Assembly: GCF_030386795.1 (NCBI RefSeq) | Contig: NZ_JANUQM010000014.1 | Span: forward strand, 62,001-126,000 | Reading direction: 5' to 3' | Source of the DNA: Streptomyces sp. S.PNR 29 | GTDB lineage: Bacteria; Actinomycetota; Actinomycetes; Streptomycetales; Streptomycetaceae | Length of the DNA stretch: 64,000 bases | In this document: positions 45,501 to 54,027 of the stretch, piece by piece | Layout: each line of letters starts with the position of its first letter | Position numbering within the stretch: the first letter of the stretch is position 1 | Notes under the pieces: model-generated | The model's database searches: none | The model's input: the letters and a program-made list of their open reading frames with translations, nothing else | Told to the model about the DNA's origin: nothing | Translations under genes and position numbers: made by a program

Positions 45501-46436
45501 TCAGTCGGGCATCACCAGCACGATCCTGCCCTTGGCGTGTCCCGCCTGGCCCAGCTCATGCGCCCTGGCCGCCTCCGCGAACGGGAGGGCGGCCTCGATG
45601 TGCAGGCGGACGCGCCCGTCGGCCAGCAGGCCGGCGATCCTCGCCAGCCGTTCTCCCGAGGGCTCGGCCTGGACGACCGCGAAGCGCATGCCGCGGGCCT
45701 CCACGTCCTCCGGGGCCAGGCCCAGGTCGCCGGGGACCGCGCAGAGCAGCAGACCGCCCGGGCGCAGGACGTTGAGAGTGCGCGGGCCGTAGCCGCCGCC
45801 GATCAGGTCGAGGGCGGCGTCGACCTCGTGCACGGTCTCGGCGAAGTCGGTGGCCGTGTGGTCGACGACCTCGTCCGCGCCCAGCTCGCGGAGAAAACCG
45901 TGCTGGTCGGCGCGGGCGGTGCCGATGACGTACGCGCCCTCCGCCTTGGCCAGTTGCACCGCCGCGTGCCCGATGCCGCCGGCCGCCGCGTGGACCAGCA
46001 CCCGGGTGCCCGGGCCGACCCGGGCGATCTCGATCAGGGCCTGCCAGGCGGTGAGCGTCGCCGTGGGGGCGGCGGCCGCGTGGACGTGGTCCAGCGTCGC
46101 GGGCTTGGCGGCGACATGGGTGGCGGGCGCGGTGACGTACGTGGCGTAGCCACCGCCGTCCAGCCTGCCGAACACCTCGTCGCCGGGCCGGAAGCGGGTG
46201 ACCTCCGGACCGGCCGCCTCCACCACGCCGGACACGTCCTGTCCCAGCGTGAACGGCGGCTCCCCGTACAGCGGGGCGGTCCCCGAACGTGCCAGCCAGT
46301 CCACCGGATTGACGCCCACCGCGCGCACGCGCAGCAGCACCTCGTCCGGGGCGGGCACGGGGCGCGGCCGGTCCTCGATCTCCAGGACGTCCGGCCCGCC
46401 GAAACGATGCTGTGTGATCACCAGGCTCGTGGTCAT
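45501..46436 (-). CDS. Zinc-free MDR-family NADP(H) oxidoreductase (quinone reductase type)
   Basis: A 311-residue medium-chain reductase. The N-terminal catalytic domain carries VNPVDWLARSG and PFTLGQDVSGVVEAAG. The cofactor domain has HAAAGGIGHAAVQLAKAEGA at about 147-166. It lacks the Cys ligands of zinc alcohol dehydrogenases, so it belongs with quinone or enal reductases. ATG 46436 gives the normal N-terminus MTTSLVITQHRFG. Convergent with the hydrolase, divergent from the AAC(2')-like gene across 211 bases. Confidence 0.85.
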   Translation of the reverse strand: MTTSLVITQHRFGGPDVLEIEDRPRPVPAPDEVLLRVRAVGVNPVDWLARSGTAPLYGEPPFTLGQDVSGVVEAAGPEVTRFRPGDEVFGRLDGGGYATYVTAPATHVAAKPATLDHVHAAAAPTATLTAWQALIEIARVGPGTRVLVHAAAGGIGHAAVQLAKAEGAYVIGTARADQHGFLRELGADEVVDHTATDFAETVHEVDAALDLIGGGYGPRTLNVLRPGGLLLCAVPGDLGLAPEDVEARGMRFAVVQAEPSGERLARIAGLLADGRVRLHIEAALPFAEAARAHELGQAGHAKGRIVLVMPD

Positions 46437-46647
46437 CGGATCTCCCTCCCGGATCGGAGCCGGGGTCGGCGGCCACGGCCGCTTCCGTCCATCGTGACCC
46501 CGACGACCGGCCGTCGCACGGTGCCCGTGCCGGGCCGGGGCACACCCCACGGGTGCCCCTGCGGACCGGACCCACTCGGCCCGCCCGCCGGCCGAGGACC
46601 GGCCTGAATGTCACCCCGCTCGCCGGTACGCCCCTGATACTGAGCCG

Positions 46648-47196
46648 ATGACGCCTCCCTCCCGCCGCCTGCGCACCGCGCACACCGCCGACCTCACCCC
46701 GGCCGAGCTCGGCTCCGCCCGCGCCCTCCTGGACGCCGCCTTCGACGGTGACTTCTCCGACGAGGACTGGGACCACGGGCTGGGCGGCATGCACTGCCTC
46801 GTGCACGACGACCACGGGCTCGCCGCGCACGGCTCGGTCGTCATGCGCCGGGTACGGCACCGCGGCCGCTGGTTGCGGGTCGGCTACGTCGAGGCGGTCG
46901 CCGTCCGCGCCGACGTGCGCCGCACCGGCCTCGGCGGGCAGGTCATGGCCGAGCTGGAGCGGATCATCGACCGCGCCTACGACGCCGGCATGCTCTCCGC
47001 CAGCGACGAGGGCGCCCGCCTCTACACCGCCCGCGGCTGGCAGCTGTGGACCGGCCGGGTCTGCGCCCTCGGTCCCGAGGGCGTCGTCCACCTCCCGGAC
47101 GAGGAGGACACCACCTACGTCCGCCCCGCTCTCGCCGGTCCGCTCGACCCCGCCCACGAACTGCTCTTCGACTGGCGCGACGGCGACGTGCTCTGA
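46648..47196 (+). CDS. GNAT acetyltransferase of the aminoglycoside 2'-N-acetyltransferase (AAC(2')-I) type
   Basis: 182 residues, the length of chromosomal AAC(2')-I enzymes of mycobacteria. The match I recall to that family runs end to end: HTADLTPAEL, AFDGDFSDEDWDHGLGGMHCL, the acetyl-CoA strand/loop GYVEAVAVRADVRRTGLGG, and the C-terminal ...ARLYTARGWQLW and ELLFDWRDGDVL. These enzymes acetylate the 2'-amino group of aminoglycosides and may have a housekeeping role. No aminoglycoside biosynthesis genes are in view. Resistance activity is predicted, not shown. Confidence 0.82.
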   Translation: MTPPSRRLRTAHTADLTPAELGSARALLDAAFDGDFSDEDWDHGLGGMHCLVHDDHGLAAHGSVVMRRVRHRGRWLRVGYVEAVAVRADVRRTGLGGQVMAELERIIDRAYDAGMLSASDEGARLYTARGWQLWTGRVCALGPEGVVHLPDEEDTTYVRPALAGPLDPAHELLFDWRDGDVL

Positions 47197-47461
47197 CGGC
47201 CGACCAGGAAAAGGCCAGGTCAGCCCGATGTGAGCCATCCCACCGTCTCAGATAGTAGGAAGCCCAAGTATTTGTGGAGACAGAAGCGTCGTCCTCCCTT
47301 ACTTTTGTAGAAGCCGAACGTCTCGCTCGACCAAGCGAATGGCGGTCGTGAGCCGGGCCCCGCGCAGGCAACCCCTGCGGCACCGCAGCTCCCCGCCCCC
47401 TCCGGTGTCTCGTGTAACCCCCCATTCCGCACTCCGCCTGTGCCCGAAGGAGTCGATCCTC
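47197..47461 (+). promoter_or_regulatory. AT-rich intergenic region before a 43-residue gene
   Basis: A 265-base gap. Its part 47240-47340 is unusually AT-rich (ATAGTAGGAAGC, AAGTATTTGTGG, TTACTTTTGTAG) in contrast to both sides, with a spaced GTCTC/GAGAC pair (47246-47250/47275-47279). It probably contains a promoter and a long 5' leader or a small RNA. No confident -35/-10 pair was fixed. Confidence 0.35.
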
Positions 47462-47593
47462 ATGGCCGAGACGACCGTCCGCCGCCGAGTCCGTCACGTC
47501 TCCCGTACGAGCGAGTCCGACCGCAAGAACGCCGCCGCCGCCCTCCAGCGCGCCCTGGACCGCCGTGACAACGGCGGCGCGACCGGGCACTGA
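47462..47593 (+). CDS. Small basic protein, 43 residues
   Basis: A 43-residue protein rich in Arg, beginning MAETTVRRRVRHVSRTSESD and continuing with a helix AAAALQRALDRRD. It has a very good start site (AAGGAG eight bases ahead) and a long upstream leader, which argue it is a real gene. No family recognised. Its size and charge suggest nucleic-acid contact, without further evidence. Confidence 0.65.
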   Translation: MAETTVRRRVRHVSRTSESDRKNAAAALQRALDRRDNGGATGH

Positions 47594-47648
47594 GCCGCAC
47601 CCCGCCGAAGCCGGGAGCCGCACCCGTCACGAGGTGCGGCGCGTGGTC

Positions 47649-49214
47649 TCACGCCCCGCGCCGCACCTCGAAATGGTCGATGCGCTCACCGGACGACGCC
47701 AGTGCCGAGACCTTGAGCCGCGGTGCCGTACCGCTCTCCGCCTCCACGGAGAGGAACGAGAACCCCCGGTAGCGCACCCGCGACCACTCCACCGACTCGG
47801 CCCTGGTGTCCCGGGACTTGGTCCACCGGAAGGTGCCGACCGGCTCGTGGTCGCTCTCGTTCCCCTCGTAGCTCTCCTTGACGCCCGCCGGGAAGCCGTA
47901 CAGCTCCTTGCCGCCCCCGCCCGCGGTGACGTACACGATCCCGTCCCGGGTCGGGTCCGTCGACGCGCCGATCGGCACCGGCCTGCCCACCTCGCCGCCC
48001 TTCACGGCGTCGGTCCGCTCGTACACGTGGTTGTGCCCGTTGATCACCAGGTCCACCTGGTGCTTGGCGAACAGCGGCAGCCATGCGGCACGCACCCCGC
48101 CGTCGGAGGCGTGCGTCGAGGTCGAGTAGGCGCAGTGGTGGAAGAAGACGACGACGAAGTCGACCTCCTCGGCCGCCCGCAGCTCGCCGAGCTTCCGGTC
48201 CAGCCACTTCGTCTGCCTGCCGTCCGTGTAGCCGAGGTTGGCGGGGATCTCGTACGACACGTCGTTCGCGTCCAGCGCCACGACGCCGACGTTGCCGTAC
48301 GTGAACGCGTACACGCCGGGTGCCCTGCGCGGGTCGAAACCGCTGTCCGGGAGGGAGAAGCGGGCCAGTTGTCCGCCGTAGCCGTCCGGTGAGTACCAGG
48401 CCTCCATGTCGTGGTTGCCGGTCGTCACCATCCACGGCACCGACCTCGTCACCGGTTCGTTCTGCTTCATGAACAGGTCCCAGTACGTGGCGTCGTACGC
48501 GTCCGACTCCTTGCCCTTGCCGGTCGGGTCCGCGTAGCAGATGTCGCCGGCGTGGAGGTGGAAGGCGGGCTTCTGGCGCAGCAGCGTCCGGTCGTTCTCG
48601 GCCGCGTCCCGGCCGACACCCTGGTCGCCGAACGCGGTGAACACGAACCGTTCCGGGCGCGCGGGCGCCGTGCGGAACGAGGCGATGGTGGACCGGTGTT
48701 GCGGGGCGGCCGGGTCGAAGTCCTCGTGGCCGACGCCGTAGTAGTACGTCGTGCCGGGGCTGAGCCCGTCCAGGGCCGCGTGCAGGTAGTACTGCTCGAC
48801 CGCCGCACGCACGCCCCTCAGCTCCGGGGTGTGCAGGTCGCGCAGTTCCGCCTCGATCTTCCGGCTCAGGTCGTCGGGCCTGAGGCCCACCCGCACATAC
48901 GGCTTCCGCACCGCTAGCGGCACCTGCCAGGAGATCCGCATCTGCGTCTTCGGGTCCGCGCCGAAGGCCAGGTGGCGGCCGAAGGGGGCGATCACCGAGC
49001 CGTGCACACGGCCGGTGGCGGAAGGGGACGCCGAGGTCGTGGCGGTGCCGGTCGACCCGGAACCCGAACAGCCGGTCAGCAGCCCGCCCGCCACCGCGCC
49101 GGCCGTCACCAGCGTGCGGCGCCGGGACAGGCGTGTGCGCAGGTACTCGTGCTGTTCCGCCATGCTCATCCGGTCCGCGAGCCGGGGCGGGATGCCGAAG
49201 TCAGGGATCTCCAT
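47649..49214 (-). CDS. Purple acid phosphatase-type metallophosphoesterase, Tat lipoprotein
   Basis: 521 residues. The N-terminal twin-arginine motif SRRRTLVT (30-37) runs into the lipobox LLTGC with Cys49, so it should be exported folded by Tat and lipid-anchored outside. A fibronectin-like N-terminal domain (about 80-205: MRISWQVP, GTTYYYGVGH) is followed by the catalytic domain with all five purple acid phosphatase blocks: FGDQG, GDICYAD, GNHDME, VFFHHCAY and GHNHVYERT. It hydrolyses phosphomonoesters with a binuclear metal centre; a role in phosphate scavenging is likely. ATG 49214 starts a long pre-Arg n-region, itself typical of the family. Confidence 0.9.
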   Translation of the reverse strand: MEIPDFGIPPRLADRMSMAEQHEYLRTRLSRRRTLVTAGAVAGGLLTGCSGSGSTGTATTSASPSATGRVHGSVIAPFGRHLAFGADPKTQMRISWQVPLAVRKPYVRVGLRPDDLSRKIEAELRDLHTPELRGVRAAVEQYYLHAALDGLSPGTTYYYGVGHEDFDPAAPQHRSTIASFRTAPARPERFVFTAFGDQGVGRDAAENDRTLLRQKPAFHLHAGDICYADPTGKGKESDAYDATYWDLFMKQNEPVTRSVPWMVTTGNHDMEAWYSPDGYGGQLARFSLPDSGFDPRRAPGVYAFTYGNVGVVALDANDVSYEIPANLGYTDGRQTKWLDRKLGELRAAEEVDFVVVFFHHCAYSTSTHASDGGVRAAWLPLFAKHQVDLVINGHNHVYERTDAVKGGEVGRPVPIGASTDPTRDGIVYVTAGGGGKELYGFPAGVKESYEGNESDHEPVGTFRWTKSRDTRAESVEWSRVRYRGFSFLSVEAESGTAPRLKVSALASSGERIDHFEVRRGA

Positions 49215-49356
49215 GCCGGTGAACTTCCCAGCGCGTCCCAACAACCGCACTGCATACGGGTGAACGGAAATCGACGCGTGAGGGCCGTCCGCCACCCGGG
49301 TGTCCGCATCGCGGACGGGCCGTGTCATCCCATGGGACGAGGAGTAGGGTGCCCGC

Positions 49357-50400
49357 ATGTCTCGCAGCATCAATCTCGCAGTGATCCCCGGTGACGGCAT
49401 CGGCCAGGAGGTCGTGGCCGAAGGCCTGAAGGTCCTCTCCGCCGTCCTCCCGCAGGATGTGAAGCTGGAGACCAAGGAGTACGACTTCGGCGCCAAGCGC
49501 TACCACGCCACCGGTGAGACCCTCACCGACGCCGACCTCGACGCCCTGAAGCAGCACGACGCCATCCTGCTCGGCGCGATCGGCGACCCGTCGGTGCCGT
49601 CCGGCGTCCTGGAGCGCGGCTTCCTGCTCAAGCTCCGCTTCGCCTTCGACCACCACGTCAACCTGCGTCCGTCGAAGCTGCTGCCGGGTGTCGCCACCCC
49701 GCTGGCCGGCGAGCCGCAGATCGACTTCATCGTCGTCCGCGAGGGCACCGAGGGCCCGTACACCGGCAACGGCGGCACCATCCGCAAGGGCACCGAGCAC
49801 GCGGTCGCCACCGAGGTCTCCGTCAACACGGCCTTCGGTGTCGAGCGCGTGGTCCGCGACGCCTTCGCCCGCGCCCAGGCCCGCCCGCGCAAGAAGCTCG
49901 CACTGATCCACAAGAACAACGTGCTGACCTTCGCGGGTCACCTCTGGACCGACGTCTTCAACAAGGTGGCCAAGGAATTCCCCGAGGTCACCACCGAGTA
50001 CATGCACGTGGACGCGGCGACGATCTACCTCGTCACCCAGCCCGAGCGCTTCGATGTGATCGTCACCGACAACCTCTTCGGCGACATCATCACCGACCTC
50101 GCCGCGGCCGTCTCCGGCGGCATCGGCGTCGCCGCGAGCGGGAACATCAACCCCTCCGGCGCGTTCCCGTCCATGTTCGAGCCGGTCCACGGCTCGGCCC
50201 CGGACATCGCCGGCCAGGGCAAGGCCGACCCCACCGCCACGGTCCTGTCCGTCGCCCTGCTGCTGCGCCACCTCGGCTACGAGGCCGAGGCGGCCCGCAT
50301 CGAGGACGCGGTCTCGGCCGACCTCGGCGAGCGCGCGGGCAAGCCCGCCCGCAGCACGAGCGAGATCGGCGACGCGCTCGCCGGGCGAGTAGCCGGCTGA
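49357..50400 (+). CDS. leuB: 3-Isopropylmalate dehydrogenase
   Basis: 347 residues of the isocitrate/isopropylmalate dehydrogenase family, oxidatively decarboxylating 3-isopropylmalate for leucine; it can also act on 3-methylmalate in the citramalate route to isoleucine. NAD and substrate segments: VIPGDGIGQEVVAEGLKVL, VLERGFLLKLRFAFDHHVNL, REGTEGPYTGNGG, and the metal-site DNLFGDIITDLAAAVSGGIG. ATG 49357 with GAGGAG upstream. Ends at a hairpin and is followed by ilvE with its own promoter region. Confidence 0.96.
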   Translation: MSRSINLAVIPGDGIGQEVVAEGLKVLSAVLPQDVKLETKEYDFGAKRYHATGETLTDADLDALKQHDAILLGAIGDPSVPSGVLERGFLLKLRFAFDHHVNLRPSKLLPGVATPLAGEPQIDFIVVREGTEGPYTGNGGTIRKGTEHAVATEVSVNTAFGVERVVRDAFARAQARPRKKLALIHKNNVLTFAGHLWTDVFNKVAKEFPEVTTEYMHVDAATIYLVTQPERFDVIVTDNLFGDIITDLAAAVSGGIGVAASGNINPSGAFPSMFEPVHGSAPDIAGQGKADPTATVLSVALLLRHLGYEAEAARIEDAVSADLGERAGKPARSTSEIGDALAGRVAG

Positions 50401-50428
50401 CCCGGCCGCGCCTCTCGAACCACACGTC

Positions 50429-50464
50429 GAAGCCGCCGGGTCACCTTCCGTGCCCGGCGGCTTC
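50429..50464 (+). terminator. Terminator of leuB
   Basis: A perfect 12-bp stem GAAGCCGCCGGG (50429-50440) / CCCGGCGGCTTC (50453-50464) with a 12-base loop, 28 bases after the leuB stop. Confidence 0.8.
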
Positions 50465-50516
50465 CCCATGTCCCCGCCGGGTGCCACCATCAACCTCTGG
50501 GCCGTATGCACGCCGA

Positions 50517-50545
50517 TTTCTTCCGCGGACCCCGCTTGCGATAAT
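50517..50545 (+). promoter_or_regulatory. Candidate ilvE promoter
   Basis: -35 TTTCTT (50517-50522), 17-base spacer, -10 GATAAT (50540-50545), in the relatively AT-rich part of the leuB-ilvE gap. It predicts a leader of about 105 bases before ilvE. Confidence 0.35.
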
Positions 50546-50657
50546 CGGACGCGGAGCCGCGGATTGAGGGAATGCTCGGACGTCCTAGCACTGGCCACCG
50601 GCCGTACGGGCGTGAGCGCGGCCCGTCACTAAAACAACCGGTGAAGGACAGCTACCC

Positions 50658-51746
50658 ATGACGACGCCCACGATCGAGCTCAAGCCGTCAGCCCACCCGC
50701 TCTCCGCCGCGGAGCGCGAGGCGATCCTGGCCAACCCCGGCTTCGGCCGTCACTTCACCGACCACATGGTGACGATCAAATGGACGGAGGGCCGCGGCTG
50801 GCACGACGGCCAGCTCGTTCCGTACGCGCCGATCCCGCTCGACCCGGCGACCAACGTCCTGCACTACGCCCAGGAGATCTTCGAGGGCCTGAAGGCCTAC
50901 CGCCGGCCCGACGGGTCCGTCGCCACCTTCCGCCCGGACCAGAACGCCAAGCGTTTCCAGCGCTCCGCCCGCCGCCTCGCGATGCCCGAACTGCCGGTCG
51001 AGACGTTCATCGAGGCGTGTGACGTCCTCGTCCAGCAGGACAAGGCGTGGGTGCCGGCCCATGGTGGCGAGGAGTCCCTCTACCTGCGCCCCTTCATGAT
51101 CGCGACCGAGGTCGGCCTGGGCGTCAAGCCGGCCAACGAGTACCTGTTCCTCGTCATCGCCTCACCGGCCGGCGCGTACTTCCCCGGTGGCGTCCAGCCC
51201 GTCTCCATCTGGGTCTCCGAGGACCACGTCCGCGCCGTCCCCGGCGGCATGGGCGACGCGAAGACGGGCGGCAACTACGCCGCATCCCTGCTCGCCCAGG
51301 CCGAGGCCGCCGCCGAGGGCTGCGCCCAGGTCTGCTACCTGGACGCGGTCGAGCGCAAGTGGGTCGAGGAACTCGGCGGCATGAACCTGTACTTCGTGTA
51401 CGGCAACAAGATCATCACCCCGTCCCTCACCGGCTCCATCCTGGAGGGCGTCACCCGCGACTCCCTGCTGACCGTCGCCCGGGACCTCGGCTACGAGGCC
51501 GAGGAGGGCCGCGTCTCCATCGACCAGTGGCAGCGCGACTCCGAGAACGGCACCCTCACCGAGGTCTTCGCCTGCGGCACGGCCGCGGTCATCACCCCGG
51601 TCGGCACGGTCAAGCGCACCGGCGCCGCATGGCAGCAGTCGGGCGGTGAGCCCGGGGAGGTCACCCTCCGGCTCCGCCAGGCCCTCCTCGACATCCAGCG
51701 CGGCACCGCCGAGGACCGGCACGGCTGGATGCACACGCTGGGCTGA
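50658..51746 (+). CDS. ilvE: Branched-chain amino acid aminotransferase
   Basis: A 362-residue class IV PLP enzyme making Val, Leu and Ile from their 2-oxoacids with glutamate, and working in reverse for catabolism and acyl-CoA starter units. PLP Lys202 lies in GDAKTGGNYAAS. Other signatures: HYAQEIFEGLKAYRRPDG (phosphate and substrate region), YLRPFMIATE and the C-terminal EVFACGTAAVITPVG. ATG 50658. Followed by a perfect hairpin. Confidence 0.96.
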   Translation: MTTPTIELKPSAHPLSAAEREAILANPGFGRHFTDHMVTIKWTEGRGWHDGQLVPYAPIPLDPATNVLHYAQEIFEGLKAYRRPDGSVATFRPDQNAKRFQRSARRLAMPELPVETFIEACDVLVQQDKAWVPAHGGEESLYLRPFMIATEVGLGVKPANEYLFLVIASPAGAYFPGGVQPVSIWVSEDHVRAVPGGMGDAKTGGNYAASLLAQAEAAAEGCAQVCYLDAVERKWVEELGGMNLYFVYGNKIITPSLTGSILEGVTRDSLLTVARDLGYEAEEGRVSIDQWQRDSENGTLTEVFACGTAAVITPVGTVKRTGAAWQQSGGEPGEVTLRLRQALLDIQRGTAEDRHGWMHTLG

Positions 51747-51759
51747 CCTCCGCGGTCCC

Positions 51760-51789
51760 GCCGCCGCGGACCCCGGAGTCCGCGGCGGC
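51760..51789 (+). terminator. Terminator of ilvE
   Basis: A perfect 11-bp stem GCCGCCGCGGA (51760-51770) / TCCGCGGCGGC (51779-51789) around an 8-base loop, 13 bases after the stop. It separates ilvE from the cimA leader. Confidence 0.8.
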
Positions 51790-51872
51790 ACCGCCGGGTG
51801 CGCCGACCGGACCGGTGCTCGCATCCTGAGACGGACGGTGAGCACGGGGACAGGTTGTGCCAGACTGCCCCC

Positions 51873-51923
51873 GTGCTCTCGTTCGCCATGATTATTGGCA
51901 GCAGGCGCGCCGGTCCGCAGTGA
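51873..51923 (+). CDS. Candidate cimA leader peptide with Ile-Ile
   Basis: A short frame, MLSFAMIIGSRRAGPQ if read from GTG 51873 (or MIIGSRRAGPQ from ATG 51888), ending 52 bases before an intrinsic terminator. The two adjacent Ile codons are both ATT, rare in Streptomyces. There is no ribosome binding site before either start. A -10-like CAGACT at 51861-51866 would place the transcript start near 51873, so a leaderless GTG start is possible. It fits attenuation by isoleucine, the end product of the citramalate route. Confidence 0.6.
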   Translation: MLSFAMIIGSRRAGPQ

Positions 51924-51975
51924 CCGCCACGTACGACCAGGTACGGGCGGACACCGTCGTCCTCGACCCGCGCGC

Positions 51976-52001
51976 AGACCTCTCGCACCCGCGAGAGGTT
52001 T
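51976..52001 (+). terminator. Intrinsic terminator in the cimA leader (attenuator)
   Basis: An 8-bp stem CCTCTCGC (51977-51984) / GCGAGAGG (51989-51996), extendable by one A-T pair, loop ACCC, followed by five T (51997-52001). U-tract terminators are uncommon in this window; apart from the weaker TTTT after ilvC, the other clear one is the ilvB attenuator. It is placed upstream of cimA, not after a gene. CGTAC/GTACG and CGGG/CCCG stems lie between leader and terminator; the antiterminator is not clear by eye. Confidence 0.78.
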
Positions 52002-52113
52002 TTCGCATTTCTGGCCCACCCGCAGCCGGAGGCGAGAGCGCAAGGGACCATGAGTGGACGGTGGAGCCGGTCATTCCGGTAGACCGAGATCCAACACAGG
52101 AGCCTTCAAGACC

Positions 52114-53718
52114 ATGACCGAAACCAGCGAGCTCGACGACTCGTTCCACGTCTTCGACACCACCCTGCGCGACGGCGCCCAGCGTGAGGGCATCAACCTC
52201 ACGGTCGCGGACAAGCTGGCCATCGCACGGCACCTGGACGACTTCGGCGTGGGCTTCATCGAGGGCGGCTGGCCCGGCGCGAACCCACGGGACACCGAGT
52301 TCTTCGCCCGCGCCCAGCAGGAGATCGACTTCAAGCACGCCCAGCTCGTGGCCTTCGGCTCCACCCGCCGCGCCGGCACCACCGCCGCCGAGGACCCCCA
52401 GGTCAGGGCGCTCCTGGACGCCGGCGCCGAGGTGATCACCCTGGTGGCCAAGTCGCACGACCGGCACGTCGAACTCGCTCTGCGCACCACCCTGGACGAG
52501 AACCTGGAGATGGTCCGCGACACAGTGGCCTTCCTGAAGGAACAGGGCCGCCGGGTCTTCGTCGACTGCGAGCACTTCTTCGACGGCTACCGCGCCAACC
52601 CCGCGTACGCCAAAGCGGTCGTCCGTACGGCCGCGGAGGCGGGCGCCGACGTGGTCGTCCTCTGCGACACCAACGGCGGCATGCTCCCTGCGCAGATCCA
52701 GGCGGTCGTCGCCACGGTGCTGGCGGACACCGGCGCCCGGCTCGGCATCCACGCCCAGGACGACACGGGCTGCGCGGTCGCCAACACCCTCGCCGCGGTC
52801 GACGCGGGCGCGACCCACGTGCAGTGCACGGCGAACGGCTACGGCGAGCGCGTCGGCAACGCCAACCTCTTCCCCGTCGTGGCGGCCCTGGAGCTGAAGT
52901 ACGGCAAGAAGGTCCTGCCCGACGGCCGGCTGCGCGAGATGACCCGCATCTCGCACGCCATCGCCGAGGTCGTCAACCTCACCCCCTCCACGCACCAGCC
53001 CTACGTCGGCGTCTCCGCCTTCGCGCACAAGGCGGGCCTGCACGCCTCCGCCATCAAGGTCGACCCGGACCTGTACCAGCACATCGACCCCGAGCTGGTC
53101 GGCAACACCATGCGCATGCTGGTCTCCGACATGGCCGGCCGCGCCTCCATCGAGCTCAAGGGCAAGGAACTCGGCATCGACCTCGGCGGCGACCGCGAAC
53201 TGGTCGGCCGGGTCGTCGAGCGCGTCAAGGAACGCGAACTCAAGGGCTACACCTACGAGGCGGCGGACGCCAGCTTCGAACTGCTGCTGCGCACGGAGGC
53301 CGAGGGCAAGCCCCTCAAGTACTTCGAGGTCGAGTCGTGGCGTGCCATCGTCGAGGACCGCCCCGACGGCACCCACGCCAACGAGGCCACGGTCAAGATC
53401 TGGGCCAAGAGCGAGCGCATCGTCGCCACGGCCGAGGGCAACGGCCCGGTCAACGCTCTGGACCGCGCCCTGCGCGTCGCCCTGGAGAAGATCTACCCCC
53501 AGCTCGCCAAGCTGGAGCTGGTCGACTACAAGGTCCGCATCCTGGAGGGCAAGCACGGCACCAACTCCACCACCCGGGTCCTGATCGCCACGTCCGACGG
53601 AGCCGGGGAGTGGTCCACGGTGGGCGTCGCGGACAACGTCATCGCCGCGTCGTGGCAGGCCCTGGAGGACGCGTACACGTACGGGCTGCTGCGGGCCGGG
53701 GTGACGCCGGCCGAGTAG
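52114..53718 (+). CDS. cimA: Citramalate synthase (LeuA-related)
   Basis: 534 residues of the CimA group (TIGR00977-type). It condenses pyruvate and acetyl-CoA to citramalate, a threonine-independent source of 2-oxobutyrate for isoleucine. The HMGL-like barrel holds FDTTLRDGAQREGINL (metal Asp and Arg), VVLCDTNGGMLP and the metal His in LGIHAQDDTGCAVAN. The C-terminal LeuA dimer/allosteric domain (about 400-534) probably gives feedback inhibition. Isopropylmalate and homocitrate synthase are alternatives, but the length and N-terminus favour CimA. ATG 52114; an upstream frame without family similarity was rejected. Confidence 0.9.
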   Translation: MTETSELDDSFHVFDTTLRDGAQREGINLTVADKLAIARHLDDFGVGFIEGGWPGANPRDTEFFARAQQEIDFKHAQLVAFGSTRRAGTTAAEDPQVRALLDAGAEVITLVAKSHDRHVELALRTTLDENLEMVRDTVAFLKEQGRRVFVDCEHFFDGYRANPAYAKAVVRTAAEAGADVVVLCDTNGGMLPAQIQAVVATVLADTGARLGIHAQDDTGCAVANTLAAVDAGATHVQCTANGYGERVGNANLFPVVAALELKYGKKVLPDGRLREMTRISHAIAEVVNLTPSTHQPYVGVSAFAHKAGLHASAIKVDPDLYQHIDPELVGNTMRMLVSDMAGRASIELKGKELGIDLGGDRELVGRVVERVKERELKGYTYEAADASFELLLRTEAEGKPLKYFEVESWRAIVEDRPDGTHANEATVKIWAKSERIVATAEGNGPVNALDRALRVALEKIYPQLAKLELVDYKVRILEGKHGTNSTTRVLIATSDGAGEWSTVGVADNVIAASWQALEDAYTYGLLRAGVTPAE

Positions 53719-53948
53719 GCCGAACGGACCTCGCCGCCACCCCCGGGCCCGACATCCACGGCACGGTGGAGCCATGGACGACATGGACACGGACGCCGGG
53801 ACCCTCCTGGCCCGGGGGCACGTGGCGACCCGCCCGCCCAGGACCTGGAGCGGACGCCGCGCTCCCGCGCCGGGACGTTCACTTCCCGAAGGGACAACGC
53901 GCCGGATCCGGCCGGGAGTTGCCGCCCAACCGGTCCTGACGTGAAGTC

Positions 53949-53977
53949 TTGACGCCTGCGCGGAGCGCCAGTTCACT
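53949..53977 (+). promoter_or_regulatory. Candidate promoter of the GH3 gene
   Basis: -35 TTGACG (53949-53954), 17-base spacer, -10-like TTCACT (53972-53977), 50 bases before the start. The rest of the 309-base gap 53719-54027 holds only a widely spaced pair CCCCCGGGCC/GGCCCGGGGG (53740-53749/53809-53818) and no convincing gene. Confidence 0.4.
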
Positions 53978-54027
53978 CACGCCGTGACATGAGTCGTTTG
54001 TGGACTACGAGAGTAGAGGGACGTTCC

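Noticed and set aside
33265..47196. MFS/TetR pair and AAC(2')-like gene as parts of an antibiotic biosynthesis cluster
   Set aside because: No polyketide, peptide synthetase or sugar-modifying genes are present; the surroundings are primary metabolism.
50572..50661. A 29-codon frame ending in an ATGA overlap with ilvE
   Set aside because: It lacks branched-chain codons, has no terminator after it and a ribosome site too close to the start. Probably chance.
51857..52117. An 86-codon frame over the cimA leader
   Set aside because: It runs through the attenuator terminator and into the cimA start with no protein-like pattern; the short Ile leader in another frame explains the region better.
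53774..53938. A 55-codon frame between cimA and the GH3 gene
   Set aside because: Starts MDDMDTDAG with a weak ribosome site, then becomes Arg/Pro-rich without bias or similarity. Considered non-coding.
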